64,000 nucleotides of DNA from Mycolicibacterium hippocampi. Its GTDB lineage: Bacteria; Actinomycetota; Actinomycetes; Mycobacteriales; Mycobacteriaceae. Under the pieces are notes generated by a model. That model was not told the DNA's origin, ran no database searches, and saw only the letters and a program-made list of their open reading frames with translations. The DNA is taken from contig NZ_BLLB01000002.1 of NCBI RefSeq assembly GCF_010723735.1, forward strand, positions 372,001-436,000, given 5' to 3'. Shown here one piece after another: positions 41,737 through 55,026 of this stretch. Positions within the stretch are counted from its first letter, which is position 1; each line of letters begins with the position of its first letter. The position numbers and the translations under genes were made by a program.

Positions 41737-43137
41737 ATGGACGAAGTAGTTCTCGCGGAGCGGCCCGCCGCCCTGCTCGTCGCCATCGCCGTCGTCGCCA
41801 TCGCGGTACTGCTGTTCCTGATCATCAAGGTCAGGCTGCACGCCTTCTTCTCTCTGATCGTGGTCAGCGTGCTGACCGGCCTGGCCGCCGGCATCAGCAT
41901 GGGCGACGTCGTCAGCGTGGTCATCGACGGGTTCAGTACCACCGTCGGCGCGGTGGCGTTGCTCGTCGGCTTCGGTGCCGTGCTCGGCCGCCTCGTCGAA
42001 ATGACCGGTGGCGCACAGGTTCTCGCCGACAAGATGCTGCGCAGGTTCGGTGAGGACAGAGCGCCGCTCGCACTGGCCGTGGCCTCGCTGTTCTACGCCT
42101 TCCCGATCTTCCTCGACGCCGGCTTCATCGTCATGCTGCCGATCATCTACACCGTGGCCCGGCGCCTGGGCGGCTCGTTCATGCTCTACGTGCTGCCGTC
42201 CATCGGCGCCTTCCTGATGATGCATGCGCTGACACCACCGCACCCCGGCCCCACGGCCGCAGCGACGGTGATGGGTGCCGACGTCGGGATGGTGGTCGTT
42301 GTTGCCCTGCTCGTCGGCCTGCCGACCTGGTACCTCGCCGGCTACCGCCTCGCTCTGCTCATCGCCAAGCGCTACCCGAACATGCCGGTGCCGAACCTGC
42401 TCGGCGACCCGAAGGACTATCCCGAAGACGAGCTTCCCGGATTCTGGACCATCATCTTCGTGCTGCTACTGCCGCTGGGGCTGATCTTCTTCAACACGAT
42501 CTTCTCGACGCTGGAGGCAGACGGCGTCGTCGCCGACGACAGCATCGGCTACCAGCTCTCCCGCTTGATCGGAACCACCTCGATGGCGCTGCTGATCACC
42601 GTCTTGCTGGCCATGGTGCTGCTGTACGTCCTGCCACGACGGCGGCGCCGCGAGCCCATCGGTGCGGTGTTGGAGAACCTCGTCGACGACGCGCTGGCAC
42701 CGGTCTGCTCGATCATCCTGATCACCGGGGCCGGTGGCGCTTTCGGCGGGATCCTCACCGAGACCGGAATCGGGCAGACCCTGGCCGATGGTCTGGACGC
42801 CGTAGGCCTGCCGGTCATGCTCGCCGGCTTCCTGATCGCGATCATCTTCCGGGTCGCGCAGGGTTCGGCCACCGTCGCGGCGACCACCGCCGGCTCCATC
42901 ATGGCCCCCGCCGTGGCCGAGATGAACCTCGGTGCGATCCCCCTGGCGGCTGTCGTCGTCGGCATCTGCGCCGGCTCGATCACGTTCTCGCACGTGAACG
43001 ACTCCGGCTTCTGGTTGATCGGGCGATTCTGCGGTTTCGACACGGTGACCACCTTGAAGACGTGGACGGTCGTCGCCACCGCCATCGGCTTCATGGCATT
43101 CGTGCTGGCTTCCGGGGTCTACTTGGTCAGCAGCTGA
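41737..43137 (+). CDS. GntP-family sugar-acid permease
   Basis: 466 residues with 12 or so membrane segments, ATG with AAGGAAA upstream. Family features are FLDAGFIVMLPIIYTVAR, MMHALTPPHPGPTAAA (the conserved HxxxPPHPGP signature) and VAQGSATVAATTAGSIM. GntP transporters take up gluconate, glycerate, erythronate-like and other hydroxy acids by proton symport. Its place at the end of the plus arm shows that the pathway substrate is an acid. Confidence 0.92.
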   Translation: MDEVVLAERPAALLVAIAVVAIAVLLFLIIKVRLHAFFSLIVVSVLTGLAAGISMGDVVSVVIDGFSTTVGAVALLVGFGAVLGRLVEMTGGAQVLADKMLRRFGEDRAPLALAVASLFYAFPIFLDAGFIVMLPIIYTVARRLGGSFMLYVLPSIGAFLMMHALTPPHPGPTAAATVMGADVGMVVVVALLVGLPTWYLAGYRLALLIAKRYPNMPVPNLLGDPKDYPEDELPGFWTIIFVLLLPLGLIFFNTIFSTLEADGVVADDSIGYQLSRLIGTTSMALLITVLLAMVLLYVLPRRRRREPIGAVLENLVDDALAPVCSIILITGAGGAFGGILTETGIGQTLADGLDAVGLPVMLAGFLIAIIFRVAQGSATVAATTAGSIMAPAVAEMNLGAIPLAAVVVGICAGSITFSHVNDSGFWLIGRFCGFDTVTTLKTWTVVATAIGFMAFVLASGVYLVSS

Positions 43138-43732
43138 CGCTCCAGGCCGGGTCCCGGCCACTGCGCCCGGCGATGCGGTCGATCGCGGGTGCGTCCTGCG
43201 GCACGGCGACCGCCGGACCGAACAGCCCCTCGGTGCCCGAGGCCTGGAACTGGGTGAGATGGGTCAGGCAGGCCTCGGCGGTGGCCGCATCGACGTCGTA
43301 GGGCTGGCCGGTGGCCCTGGCCAGATCCCAGCCGTGGATGACCACCTCGGCCAGCGCCACCGAGCCCGCCACGTCACCGGGCAGGTCGACGCCGCCCGCC
43401 CGGGTCATCCCCGTCCAGGCATCGGGTTCCCGCCACGCCTGCGCCAGCTCCGCGAGGTTCGCGGGATAGGCGGAGCGCCACTCCGGGTCCAGGTCGCCAC
43501 CTTCCTCCGGCGGAGTGTCGGTCAACGGGCCCAGATCTTTTCGTGCGGCGGCGGTGAACGCGACGGCCAGTCCCCCGACGTGGGCCACCAGCTCGCGCAA
43601 CGACATCTCGGCACACGGGGTCGCCGCATCGAGTTGGTCATCCCGGACGTTGTTCAACACCGCGGTCGTGCGGCGGCATGCCTCGCTCAAATCGATCACG
43701 GCATTACGACCCACCGGCGAGGCAGAACTCAT
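43127..43732 (-). CDS. DinB-fold TIGR03086-type metal-binding protein (maleylpyruvate-isomerase N-terminal like)
   Basis: 201 residues. The DinB-like four-helix pattern has metal-binding His in LVAHVGGLAVAF and EVVIHGWDLARATG, plus the typical TPCAEMSLRELV. Proteins of this type act in mycothiol-dependent or unknown reactions. It is convergent with the permease gene, overlapping it by 11 bases, so it is probably not part of the sugar operon, and it is divergent from the LLM gene by 38 bases. Confidence 0.82.
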   Translation of the reverse strand: MSSASPVGRNAVIDLSEACRRTTAVLNNVRDDQLDAATPCAEMSLRELVAHVGGLAVAFTAAARKDLGPLTDTPPEEGGDLDPEWRSAYPANLAELAQAWREPDAWTGMTRAGGVDLPGDVAGSVALAEVVIHGWDLARATGQPYDVDAATAEACLTHLTQFQASGTEGLFGPAVAVPQDAPAIDRIAGRSGRDPAWSVSC

Positions 43733-43770
43733 CGCCGGCCCATGTCGAACCAGGACTAGCCTCGGAAGGC

Positions 43771-44625
43771 GTGCGCTTCGCTTTCAAGACATCCCCACAG
43801 AACACCACCTGGTCCGACATGCTCGCAGTCTGGAAGGCCGCCGACGACATCGACGTCTTCGAATCCGGGTGGACGTTCGACCACTTCTACCCGATCTTCT
43901 CCGACCCGACCGGCCCGTGCCTGGAGGGTTGGGTGACGCTGACCGCGCTCGCCCAGGCCACCAGGCGGTTGCGGGTCGGCGTCCTCGTCACCGGCATTCA
44001 CTACCGCCATCCCGCTGTCCTGGCCAACATGGCGTCCACCCTGGACATCGTGTCCGGTGGCCGTCTGGAACTCGGCATCGGCGCAGGCTGGAACGAGGAA
44101 GAGTCCGGGGCCTACGGCATCGAACTCGGCAGCATCACCGAGCGGTTCGACCGCTTCGAGGAAGCCTGTCAGATCCTGAAGGGACTGCTGTCGCAGGAGA
44201 CGACCACCTTCGACGGAAAGTTCTATCAACTCACCGACGCCCGCAACGAACCCAAAGGCCCCCAACAGCCACACCCGCCGATCTGCATCGGCGGCAGCGG
44301 CGAGAAGCGCACCCTGCGGATCACCGCGCAGTACGCCGATCATTGGAACTTCGTCGGTGGCACACCCGAGGAGTTCGCCCGCAAGCGCGACGTGCTCGCC
44401 GCGCACTGCGCCGATGTCGGCCGGGACCCGAAAGAGATAACGCTGTCGGCGCACATCCGATTGGGCGAGGACCGCAATTTCCGCAAGGTGGTCGAGGACT
44501 CCATCGCGCTCGGGGCGGAAGGCCTGGATCTGGCCATCATCTACCTGCCGCCGCCATACGACCCCGGCGTGCTCGAGCCGCTGGCAGAGACGATCGCCGC
44601 GTCCGGCTTGCTCAGCAAAGAATAG
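43771..44625 (+). CDS. LLM-class (probably F420-dependent) oxidoreductase
   Basis: 284 residues from the GTG at 43771 (VRFAFKTSPQNTTWSDM). The luciferase-like barrel motifs are present: ESGWTFDHFYPIF, RLRVGVLVTGIHYRHPAVLANMASTLDIVSGGRLELGIGAGWNEEE (quoted by key parts) and PPICIGGSGEKRTLRITAQYADHWN. These are the features of F420-dependent family enzymes common in mycobacteria. The substrate is unknown. TAGCCT 8 bases upstream may be a -10 for a nearly leaderless message. Confidence 0.88.
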   Translation: MRFAFKTSPQNTTWSDMLAVWKAADDIDVFESGWTFDHFYPIFSDPTGPCLEGWVTLTALAQATRRLRVGVLVTGIHYRHPAVLANMASTLDIVSGGRLELGIGAGWNEEESGAYGIELGSITERFDRFEEACQILKGLLSQETTTFDGKFYQLTDARNEPKGPQQPHPPICIGGSGEKRTLRITAQYADHWNFVGGTPEEFARKRDVLAAHCADVGRDPKEITLSAHIRLGEDRNFRKVVEDSIALGAEGLDLAIIYLPPPYDPGVLEPLAETIAASGLLSKE

Positions 44626-44707
44626 CTTCGGTCACGAAGCGATAACGGTCAAGCAAACCTGAGGTCACATCCGTGCAGATGCGACGTCCCGCCGGACTCG
44701 TTGTTCG

Positions 44708-44848
44708 CTAGATGCCGTAACGAACGAGCTCGTCGGCGGTGATCAACCGTTCGGCCTTTTCGGGGAACCCGCGGCTCTTGACCGGGTGACGGAACAATGA
44801 CCAGGCAATTCGCCCCACTCGGTACCGGGAAATCGGGTTGATGTACAC
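44708..44848 (-). CDS. 46-residue conserved-looking basic protein
   Basis: Minus-strand frame from the GTG at 44848 to the TAG at 44708-44710, with AGGAGA seven bases upstream. The product begins VYINPISRYRVGRIAW and ends ADELVRYGI. It is basic (about eight Arg/Lys), has two Trp/Phe-rich stretches and no membrane segment. It is too short for routine gene callers. The good ribosome site and non-random composition suggest a real gene; I do not recognise a family. Confidence 0.5.
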   Translation of the reverse strand: MYINPISRYRVGRIAWSLFRHPVKSRGFPEKAERLITADELVRYGI

Positions 44849-44955
44849 GGTGATTCTCCTGCGGTGTTCCAATAGCTGGACCGGGGAGCCACCTTACCGC
44901 AGCGCCCTCACCAAGTCATTAGATACCTACCCTCTGGCAAACTGCCGGAGGCACG

Positions 44956-44978
44956 CCGATCAAAGATCGGATGTTTTT
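44956..44978 (+). terminator. Short hairpin with T-run
   Basis: CCGATC-AAA-GATCGG is followed after three bases by TTTTT, reading on the plus strand. It lies between the LLM gene and gltD and is a weak candidate terminator. The rest of 44849-45035 shows nothing else clear. Confidence 0.4.
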
Positions 44979-45035
44979 GGAGTGACTGAAGTGACGGATG
45001 TGACTAAGTCGCGGTCGCTACACCCGCGCCGCGCA

Positions 45036-46494
45036 CTACCGCTGCGGTGCCGCGGTGGGCTCGATCGGCATCGGCAACGCAGTCCGACCCATCAGGTACT
45101 CGTCCACCGCCGAGGCGGCGGCCCGCCCTTCGGCGATCGCCCACACGATCAGCGACTGACCGCGTCCCATGTCACCGGCGACATAGACGCCGGGCACCGA
45201 CGTCGCGAAGTCGTCGTCGCGGGATACGTTGCCGCGTTCGGTCATCTCGACGCTCAGGTCGGTGAGCAGGCCCTCGCGCTCAGGGCCGGTGAAACCCATG
45301 GCCAGCAGCACCAGGTCGGCGGGCAACTCGAAGTCGGTGCCGTCGATCTTCTCGAACTTGCCGGCCTTCATCTCGACCTCGTGGCCGCGCAGCGCGGTCA
45401 CGTGCCCGTTCTCGCCGAGGAACTCCTCGGTGTTGACCGAGTAGACGCGCTCACCGCCCTCCTCGTGTGCGGAGGACACCCGGAACATCAACGGGTACGT
45501 CGGCCACGGCGTCGAGTCGGCACGCGTCTCCGGCGGCCGCGGCATGATCTCGAACTGGTGCACACTGGCTGCGCCCTGCCGGTGAGCGGTGCCCAGGCAG
45601 TCCGCTCCGGTGTCGCCGCCGCCGATGATGATGACGTGCTTGCCGTGGGCTGTGATCGGCGGCTGTTCGTCCTCGTCGACGACCGGGTCACCCAGCTGGA
45701 CGCGGTTGGCCCAGGGTAGGTATTCCATGGCCTGGTGGATGCCGTCGAGCTCCCGCCCGGGGATCGGCAGGTCGCGCCGCGCGGTCGCCCCGCCGGCGAG
45801 AACCACGGCATCGAAGTCCTTGCGCAGTTGCGCCGCCGTGATGTCGACACCGACGTTGACCGAGGTACGGAACTCGGTGCCCTCGGCACGCATCTGGTCG
45901 AGGCGCCGGTCGATGTGGCGCTTCTCCATCTTGAACTCCGGGATGCCGTAGCGCAGCAGCCCGCCGATGCGGTCGTCGCGCTCGAAAAGCGTCACCGTGT
46001 GGCCTGCCCGGGTCAGCTGCTGGGCTGCCGCGAGACCCGCGGGGCCGGAGCCGACGACGGCGACGGTCTTACCGGTCAGCCGGTCCGGCGGCAGCGGCAC
46101 CACCCAGCCCTGTTCGAAGGCGTTGTCGATGATCTCGACCTCGACCTGCTTGATGGTCACCGGATCCTGGTTGATGCCCAGCACACACGAGCCCTCACAG
46201 GGGGCCGGGCAAAGCCGCCCGGTGAACTCCGGGAAGTTGTTGGTCGCGTGCAGCCGTTCGATGGCATCGTGCCAGCGTCCGGTGCGCACCAGGTCGTTCC
46301 ACTCCGGGATGAGGTTCCCCAGTGGGCAACCCTCATGGCAGAACGGGATACCGCAGTCCATGCAGCGGCTCGCCTGTTCCTTGAGCACGTCGTGGGAGAA
46401 GTCCTGATAGACCTCTTTCCAGTCGCGCAGGCGCAGGTCGACCGGCCGCCGGGGCGGGGTCTCGCGATGGGTGACCTTCAGGAAGCCGCGCGGA

Positions 46495-46502
<8 letters not shown>
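45036..46502 (-). CDS. gltD: Glutamate synthase small subunit
   Basis: 488 residues from the GTG at 46502, overlapping the gltB stop by 8 bases. The N-terminal region has two Cys clusters for 4Fe-4S centres ([17 protein letters not shown] and CPAPCEGSC). FAD- and NADPH-binding motifs follow ([13 protein letters not shown] and [11 protein letters not shown]). It passes electrons from NADPH to GltB. The end of the chain ([16 protein letters not shown]) is typical of the family. Confidence 0.95.
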
Positions 46503-51123
<4,621 letters not shown>

Positions 51124-51303
51124 TCCCACCTACCTTTTTCCTTGCACACGCCGCCGCGGAGCTGAACGGAACGGCAACCGTCGACGAGAGCGTTAGCCGG
51201 CCTGGCGGTGGAGGTGCCTTCGTGCAGCACTGAACGACGGCCCTTTTCCCACTCGCCACAAGTGTTGAAAACGATATGACAAAGGGCACCTGACATGCCA
51301 ACT

Positions 51304-51322
51304 TAGTCCAGCCTAACCAGAT
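51304..51322. promoter_or_regulatory. IdeR-like sequence upstream of gltB
   Basis: TTAGTCCAGCCTAACCAGA matches the 19-bp IdeR consensus at 13 positions, with the right half (CTAACC) intact. It is 180 bases upstream of gltB, which encodes an iron-sulfur enzyme. Confidence 0.35.
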
Positions 51323-51717
51323 TCGCCGGGCACCGGGGACACGTATGCCGCCCCAGCGCTGATCGCTACCGAATACTGTTGCTACGGTTGCCGTTTCACG
51401 GTCCTCACGATCCGGCAGCCCTGGTGAGGGATAGATCACACCCTGTGGAGCGGTTCAAATTCTGTTTGCTGCCGAAGAATTTTTCAATCCTGTAGTGCGG
51501 CGACAATCCGCCAACGTATTTGCACAAAAGCTTAGTCGGATTCTTAGAATAGATATGGATCGGACCTCTGCGCCCCGGGGAGCCGGAAGGTCGCGCCACC
51601 ACACCGGCGACCACGTGTAATCCACTGGCCGACAGCGGGTTTGCCGGGTATTGCAGAAGGCGGTCGGGCCCGGCGATGCGCTCGCCGGAGGGGCCGGCCG
51701 GCCGCAGGGTCTGTAGG

Positions 51718-51732
51718 TACCCACCAGGGGTA
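51718..51732. promoter_or_regulatory. RicR-type copper operator
   Basis: TACCC-ACCAG-GGGTA is an exact match to the TACCC-N5-GGGTA palindrome reported for the mycobacterial copper repressor RicR. It overlaps TATACC (51731-51736), a possible -10, and lies 33 bases before the thioesterase start. Confidence 0.6.
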
Positions 51733-51765
51733 TACCTCGCCGGGCGGCTGAGTCAGGCTGCGGAG

Positions 51766-52566
51766 ATGCCTTACCCGCTGAGCACGCCGCTGGGCCGCTT
51801 CGGCATCGAATCACTGGAGGAGAGCCCGCAGCGCTGCGCCGCGTCCATTCCGGCCGGTGGGATGCTCAACCCTCTCACCGGCGCACCGACGGTCGCCCCG
51901 CTGGCGATGCTGGTGGACCACGTCGGAGGAGTGATCAACCACCACCGCCGGGGTGACCGAGAGTGGACGGTGTCCAGTGAGCTGTCCCTGGAGCTGTCAC
52001 CGGACGCCGCCGAGGTGCTCGCGGCGCGCCCCGGCGTCCCGGTGGTGGGCGTGTCGCGGCCGCTCGGCCGCAAGGACAACGCGGCCCTGGGGCTGTGCGA
52101 GCTGAGCGTCGATGCAGACGTGGTCGCCACCGCGACGGTGCGCTCGTTCTACATCACCGCTCCCGACGGCCTCGCCGCGTGGCCGGACGAACCCTCAGGG
52201 TCGCTTCCCGGCTCCACGCTGGCCGAGTTGATGGCGGTGCATGTCGGCGAAACCGGTGGTGCGGCAACGGTCTTGATGCAGCGTGCGGACCCGGTGCTGA
52301 ACAACAGCGTCGGCGTCGTGCACGGCGGGGTGGCCTCGATGGGACTGGAACTGGTCGGTTCGGCCGCCATCGACGACGGCAGCGCCGCCGGCTTCCGCAC
52401 CGCCTCGCTGCGGGTGAACTTCCTGCGGCCGTTTCACGGCGGCAGCGAGGCGCACTACGTCGCCAAGCCGCTGCACGTCGGTCGCAGTAGCGGCGTCGCG
52501 GAGACACAGGCAGTCGGGCGGGACGGCAGGATCGCCATCCTCGCCCGACTGACCGCTTACCGCTGA
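51766..52566 (+). CDS. Double hot-dog PaaI-type thioesterase
   Basis: 266 residues from the ATG at 51766. Two hot-dog halves can be traced. The C-terminal one has NNSVGVVHGGVASMGLELVGSAA, the typical HGG helix motif of PaaI enzymes, and LRVNFLRPFHGG. The N-terminal one has PTVAPLAMLVDHVGGVIN. It probably hydrolyses an acyl-CoA. The copper-type operator at its promoter is unexpected for this family. GGAG directly abuts the ATG, so the exact start is not certain. Confidence 0.75.
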   Translation: MPYPLSTPLGRFGIESLEESPQRCAASIPAGGMLNPLTGAPTVAPLAMLVDHVGGVINHHRRGDREWTVSSELSLELSPDAAEVLAARPGVPVVGVSRPLGRKDNAALGLCELSVDADVVATATVRSFYITAPDGLAAWPDEPSGSLPGSTLAELMAVHVGETGGAATVLMQRADPVLNNSVGVVHGGVASMGLELVGSAAIDDGSAAGFRTASLRVNFLRPFHGGSEAHYVAKPLHVGRSSGVAETQAVGRDGRIAILARLTAYR

Positions 52567-52589
52567 ACGGCGGCCGTCGCCGCCGGTGT

Positions 52590-53132
52590 CTACTTCTTGG
52601 CCTTGCTGGCCGCCGACTTCTCGGTGGTGGCACCCTCGGTCACGAGCTGACCGCCCGAGTTCTCCAGATGGGCGCGGACGAACCACTGGAACTTCTCCAG
52701 CTCGCCGGCGTGGCCGATCAGCATGTCCTCGGACACCGGGTCGAGGTCGCCGAGCCGTTCGATGCTCTTACGGGTGTCCTCGACCACGCCGTTGTACACC
52801 AGGTTCACCGCCGCGAGATGCGCCTGCACGGTGTCGCGATTGACCGAGTAGTCGTCCCAGGTGCGGTCGTTGATGATGGCGCCAGGCGTACCCAACGGCG
52901 AATTGCCGAGGGCAGCGATGCGCTCGGCGACCTCGTCGGCGTATCCGCGGACCAGCTCGACCTGCGGGTCGATCATCTCGTGCACGCCGATGAAGTTCGG
53001 GCCCACGACGTTCCAGTGCACATGCTTGAGCGTCAGGTGCAGGTCGTTGTAGCGGCTGAGCGCCTTCTGCAGCAGCTCGGCGACTTCGGCGCCGTCTTTA
53101 TCGGACATTCCTGGCACGGTGAATGACGTCAT
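52590..53132 (-). CDS. dps: Dps ferritin-like DNA-binding protein
   Basis: 180 residues, ATG with GGAG eight bases upstream. The Dps ferroxidase site at the dimer interface is seen in TLKHVHWNVVGPNFIGVHEMID (His and Asp/Glu, by parts), and EDTRKSIERL and ELEKFQWFVRAHLE follow. The Lys/Ala-rich C-terminal tail (TEKSAASKAKK) matches the DNA-binding tail of M. smegmatis Dps1. It protects DNA and stores iron during starvation. It lies tail to tail with the thioesterase, with a GGCGGC-CGTC-GCCGCC hairpin in the gap. Confidence 0.94.
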   Translation of the reverse strand: MTSFTVPGMSDKDGAEVAELLQKALSRYNDLHLTLKHVHWNVVGPNFIGVHEMIDPQVELVRGYADEVAERIAALGNSPLGTPGAIINDRTWDDYSVNRDTVQAHLAAVNLVYNGVVEDTRKSIERLGDLDPVSEDMLIGHAGELEKFQWFVRAHLENSGGQLVTEGATTEKSAASKAKK

Positions 53133-53203
53133 TGATAGCTCCTTCGCTTGTCTCCGCCCAGGTGTACCCGGGCGCGCGGCGCGATAACCACTTCAAGATC
53201 ACG

Positions 53204-54118
53204 TCACATTTCGGCAAGATTCGGGATCGGCGCCCGCGGTCCGAACCGCGGGTTCACCGCGAGCCCGCTGGCTTCGAGCAGCCGCACCGCCCGGTGCCGG
53301 TGCGGACGCACCGGTTCGAGCAGCTCGACCATCGCCGGGTCGTCGATCGGGTGTCCCAGCAGGCTCCAGCCCACCATCTTCGCCAGATGGTAGTCCCCGA
53401 CCGACAGCGCGTCGGCGTCGCCGAACGCCCGCTGCGCCGTCTCGGCAGCCGTCCACTCCCCGACGCCCGGCAGCGACATCATCGCGGCACGCGCGCTGTC
53501 GGGCGGGCGGTTGACCAGCCGCTCGAGCGCGTCGGCGCGTTGGGCGCAGCCCACCATGGTGCGGGCCCGCGCTGGATCGACGTTGGCGAGGTGGAACTCC
53601 CACGACGGGATGCGCCGCCAGGCGTCCGCCGACGGCGGCACCCGCAGATGCTCGGGCGCCGGACCGGGAGCCGGTGCGCCGTACCGGTTCACCAGCCTGC
53701 GCCAGGCCCGCCGGGCATCGGTGCCGTAGACCCGTTGTTCGAGCACCGCAGGCATCAGCGCCTCGAGGACCCGGCCGGTGCGGCCGAGCCGCAGGTGCGG
53801 TACGCGGCGCCACGCCGCGGCGAGCGTCGGCTCGGCCGGCTGGAACCCGGTCGTATCGTCGTCGGCGCCAAGCAGCGCGGGCAGCATCTCGATGAACTCG
53901 CCGGCGCCCGGACCCCAGGCCTCGCAGTCGACCGTGTCCGGCGCTCCCCGGCAGATGCGCGCGGTGACGGGCCCGGTCCGCATCAGGCTGGTCCGCCAGA
54001 TGGCGCCGTCGGGGGCGTCGTGGTGGCACGGATCTCCCCTGCCCCGGCGCAGTGGGGCCAGCGTCAGGCCCGGACTTGCGGGACCGGCAAAAACCACGCT
54101 GGCCGAGCAGCTGGGCAC
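53204..54118 (-). CDS. DNA-3-methyladenine glycosylase (AlkA-type HhH-GPD)
   Basis: 304 residues from the GTG at 54118. The helix-hairpin-helix LPGVGEWTAAETAQRAFGD is followed by ALSVGDYHLAK, whose Asp is the catalytic residue of the HhH-GPD superfamily. QRVYGTDARRAW is the helix that enters the minor groove. The N-terminal 100 residues form the TBP-like domain of AlkA. It removes alkylated bases. The DUF427 gene stops 9 bases before its start in the same direction. Confidence 0.85.
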   Translation of the reverse strand: MPSCSASVVFAGPASPGLTLAPLRRGRGDPCHHDAPDGAIWRTSLMRTGPVTARICRGAPDTVDCEAWGPGAGEFIEMLPALLGADDDTTGFQPAEPTLAAAWRRVPHLRLGRTGRVLEALMPAVLEQRVYGTDARRAWRRLVNRYGAPAPGPAPEHLRVPPSADAWRRIPSWEFHLANVDPARARTMVGCAQRADALERLVNRPPDSARAAMMSLPGVGEWTAAETAQRAFGDADALSVGDYHLAKMVGWSLLGHPIDDPAMVELLEPVRPHRHRAVRLLEASGLAVNPRFGPRAPIPNLAEM

Positions 54119-54127
54119 CTCGCCAGC

Positions 54128-54502
54128 CTAGGCGCCGACGGTGACGTCCGCCTTGTCCGGGTAGAACGCGACGTGGCCTGCGATCGGCGCCACCGCGGCG
54201 AAGGGTTCCCGGTAGGTCCAGAGCGCGTCCTCGACCGTCTGGCCGCCTTCGGTGCGCAGGTGGTAGTAGCCGGCGTCGCCCTTGAACGGGCAGTACGTTG
54301 TGGTGTCGCTGGGGAGCAGTTCGGCGACCACATCCTCGAGCGGGATGTAGTACACGGGTGGATAGCTTCCCTCCTGCAGTGTCAGGGCGGCGCCGGTGAC
54401 CGCGACGAGGTCTGTGTCGACGCGCACCGTGACGCGGTCGCGGGTCGGTTCGATCGTGATGGGGTGGGTCTTCGACGGCTGCAGTACTGGTCGGTCGGTC
54501 AT
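54128..54502 (-). CDS. DUF427-domain protein
   Basis: 124 residues from the ATG at 54502. The DUF427 signature runs through YPPVYYIPLEDV, TTTYCPFKGDAGYYHL and VAFYPDKADVTV, a small beta-sandwich of unknown function common in actinobacteria. It is divergent from the SRPBCC gene by 43 bases and precedes the glycosylase, with which it may be co-transcribed. Confidence 0.87.
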   Translation of the reverse strand: MTDRPVLQPSKTHPITIEPTRDRVTVRVDTDLVAVTGAALTLQEGSYPPVYYIPLEDVVAELLPSDTTTYCPFKGDAGYYHLRTEGGQTVEDALWTYREPFAAVAPIAGHVAFYPDKADVTVGA

Positions 54503-54545
54503 GTTCTGATTCAACGCCGGACTCGGGCCGATACCATCCCCCGCT

Positions 54546-55016
54546 ATGACAACCCCGACGCCCGACGCCCACGGATCGGTCGCGATCGCCGCCGATCCCG
54601 CAGCGGTGTACGCGCTACTCACCGACCTGCCCACGTTGGCTTCGCTGGCGGAGGAGGCCGAATCGATGCGGTGGCGTAAGGGAACCGGCGCCGCCCCCGG
54701 CGCGGTGTTCTCGGGTGAGAACCGCAACGGTTCCCGCACCTGGACCACGAAGTGCACGGTGACAGCCGCCGATCCGGGCAGGGCCTTCGCCTTCGATGTC
54801 CACAGTGCCGGGATCGTGCCGATCGCGCACTGGCGCTACGACATCGAGCCGACAGCGGAAGGCTGCACGGTCACCGAATCGACGTGGGACCGCCGCCCCC
54901 GCTGGATTCTCAAGCCGGCCGCGATGACCACCGGGATCAGCGACCGCACCGCTGCGAACTTCGAGCACATCCGGCTCACGCTGCAACGTCTCAAGCAACG
55001 CGCCGAAACCGGCTAG
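54546..55016 (+). CDS. SRPBCC (polyketide cyclase/START-like) protein
   Basis: 156 residues. SVAIAADPAAVYALLTDLPTLASLAEEAES is the usual first strand and helix of the SRPBCC hydrophobic-cavity fold, and the C-terminal helix (TAANFEHIRLTLQRLKQRA) closes the pocket. Members bind lipids, polyketides or aromatic compounds. The gene ends 10 bases before the convergent FAD oxidase. Confidence 0.83.
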   Translation: MTTPTPDAHGSVAIAADPAAVYALLTDLPTLASLAEEAESMRWRKGTGAAPGAVFSGENRNGSRTWTTKCTVTAADPGRAFAFDVHSAGIVPIAHWRYDIEPTAEGCTVTESTWDRRPRWILKPAAMTTGISDRTAANFEHIRLTLQRLKQRAETG

Positions 55017-55026
55017 ACGACACCGG

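Larger units (their letters stand above)
51124..51765. other. 642-base intergenic region upstream of gltB, partly AT-rich
   Basis: No gene is convincing here. The part next to gltB holds an IdeR-like sequence (51304-51322). 51440-51560 is distinctly richer in A/T than its surroundings and ends with TAGAAT (51545-51550), a consensus-like plus-strand -10 with TTGCAC 19 bases upstream. The last part holds a RicR-like palindrome (51718-51732) before the thioesterase gene. A small RNA or long leader from about 51557 is possible. Confidence 0.5.

Noticed and set aside
51450..51465. tRNA T-arm-like GGTTCAAATTC
   Set aside because: No acceptor stem, D-arm or anticodon arm can be built around it.
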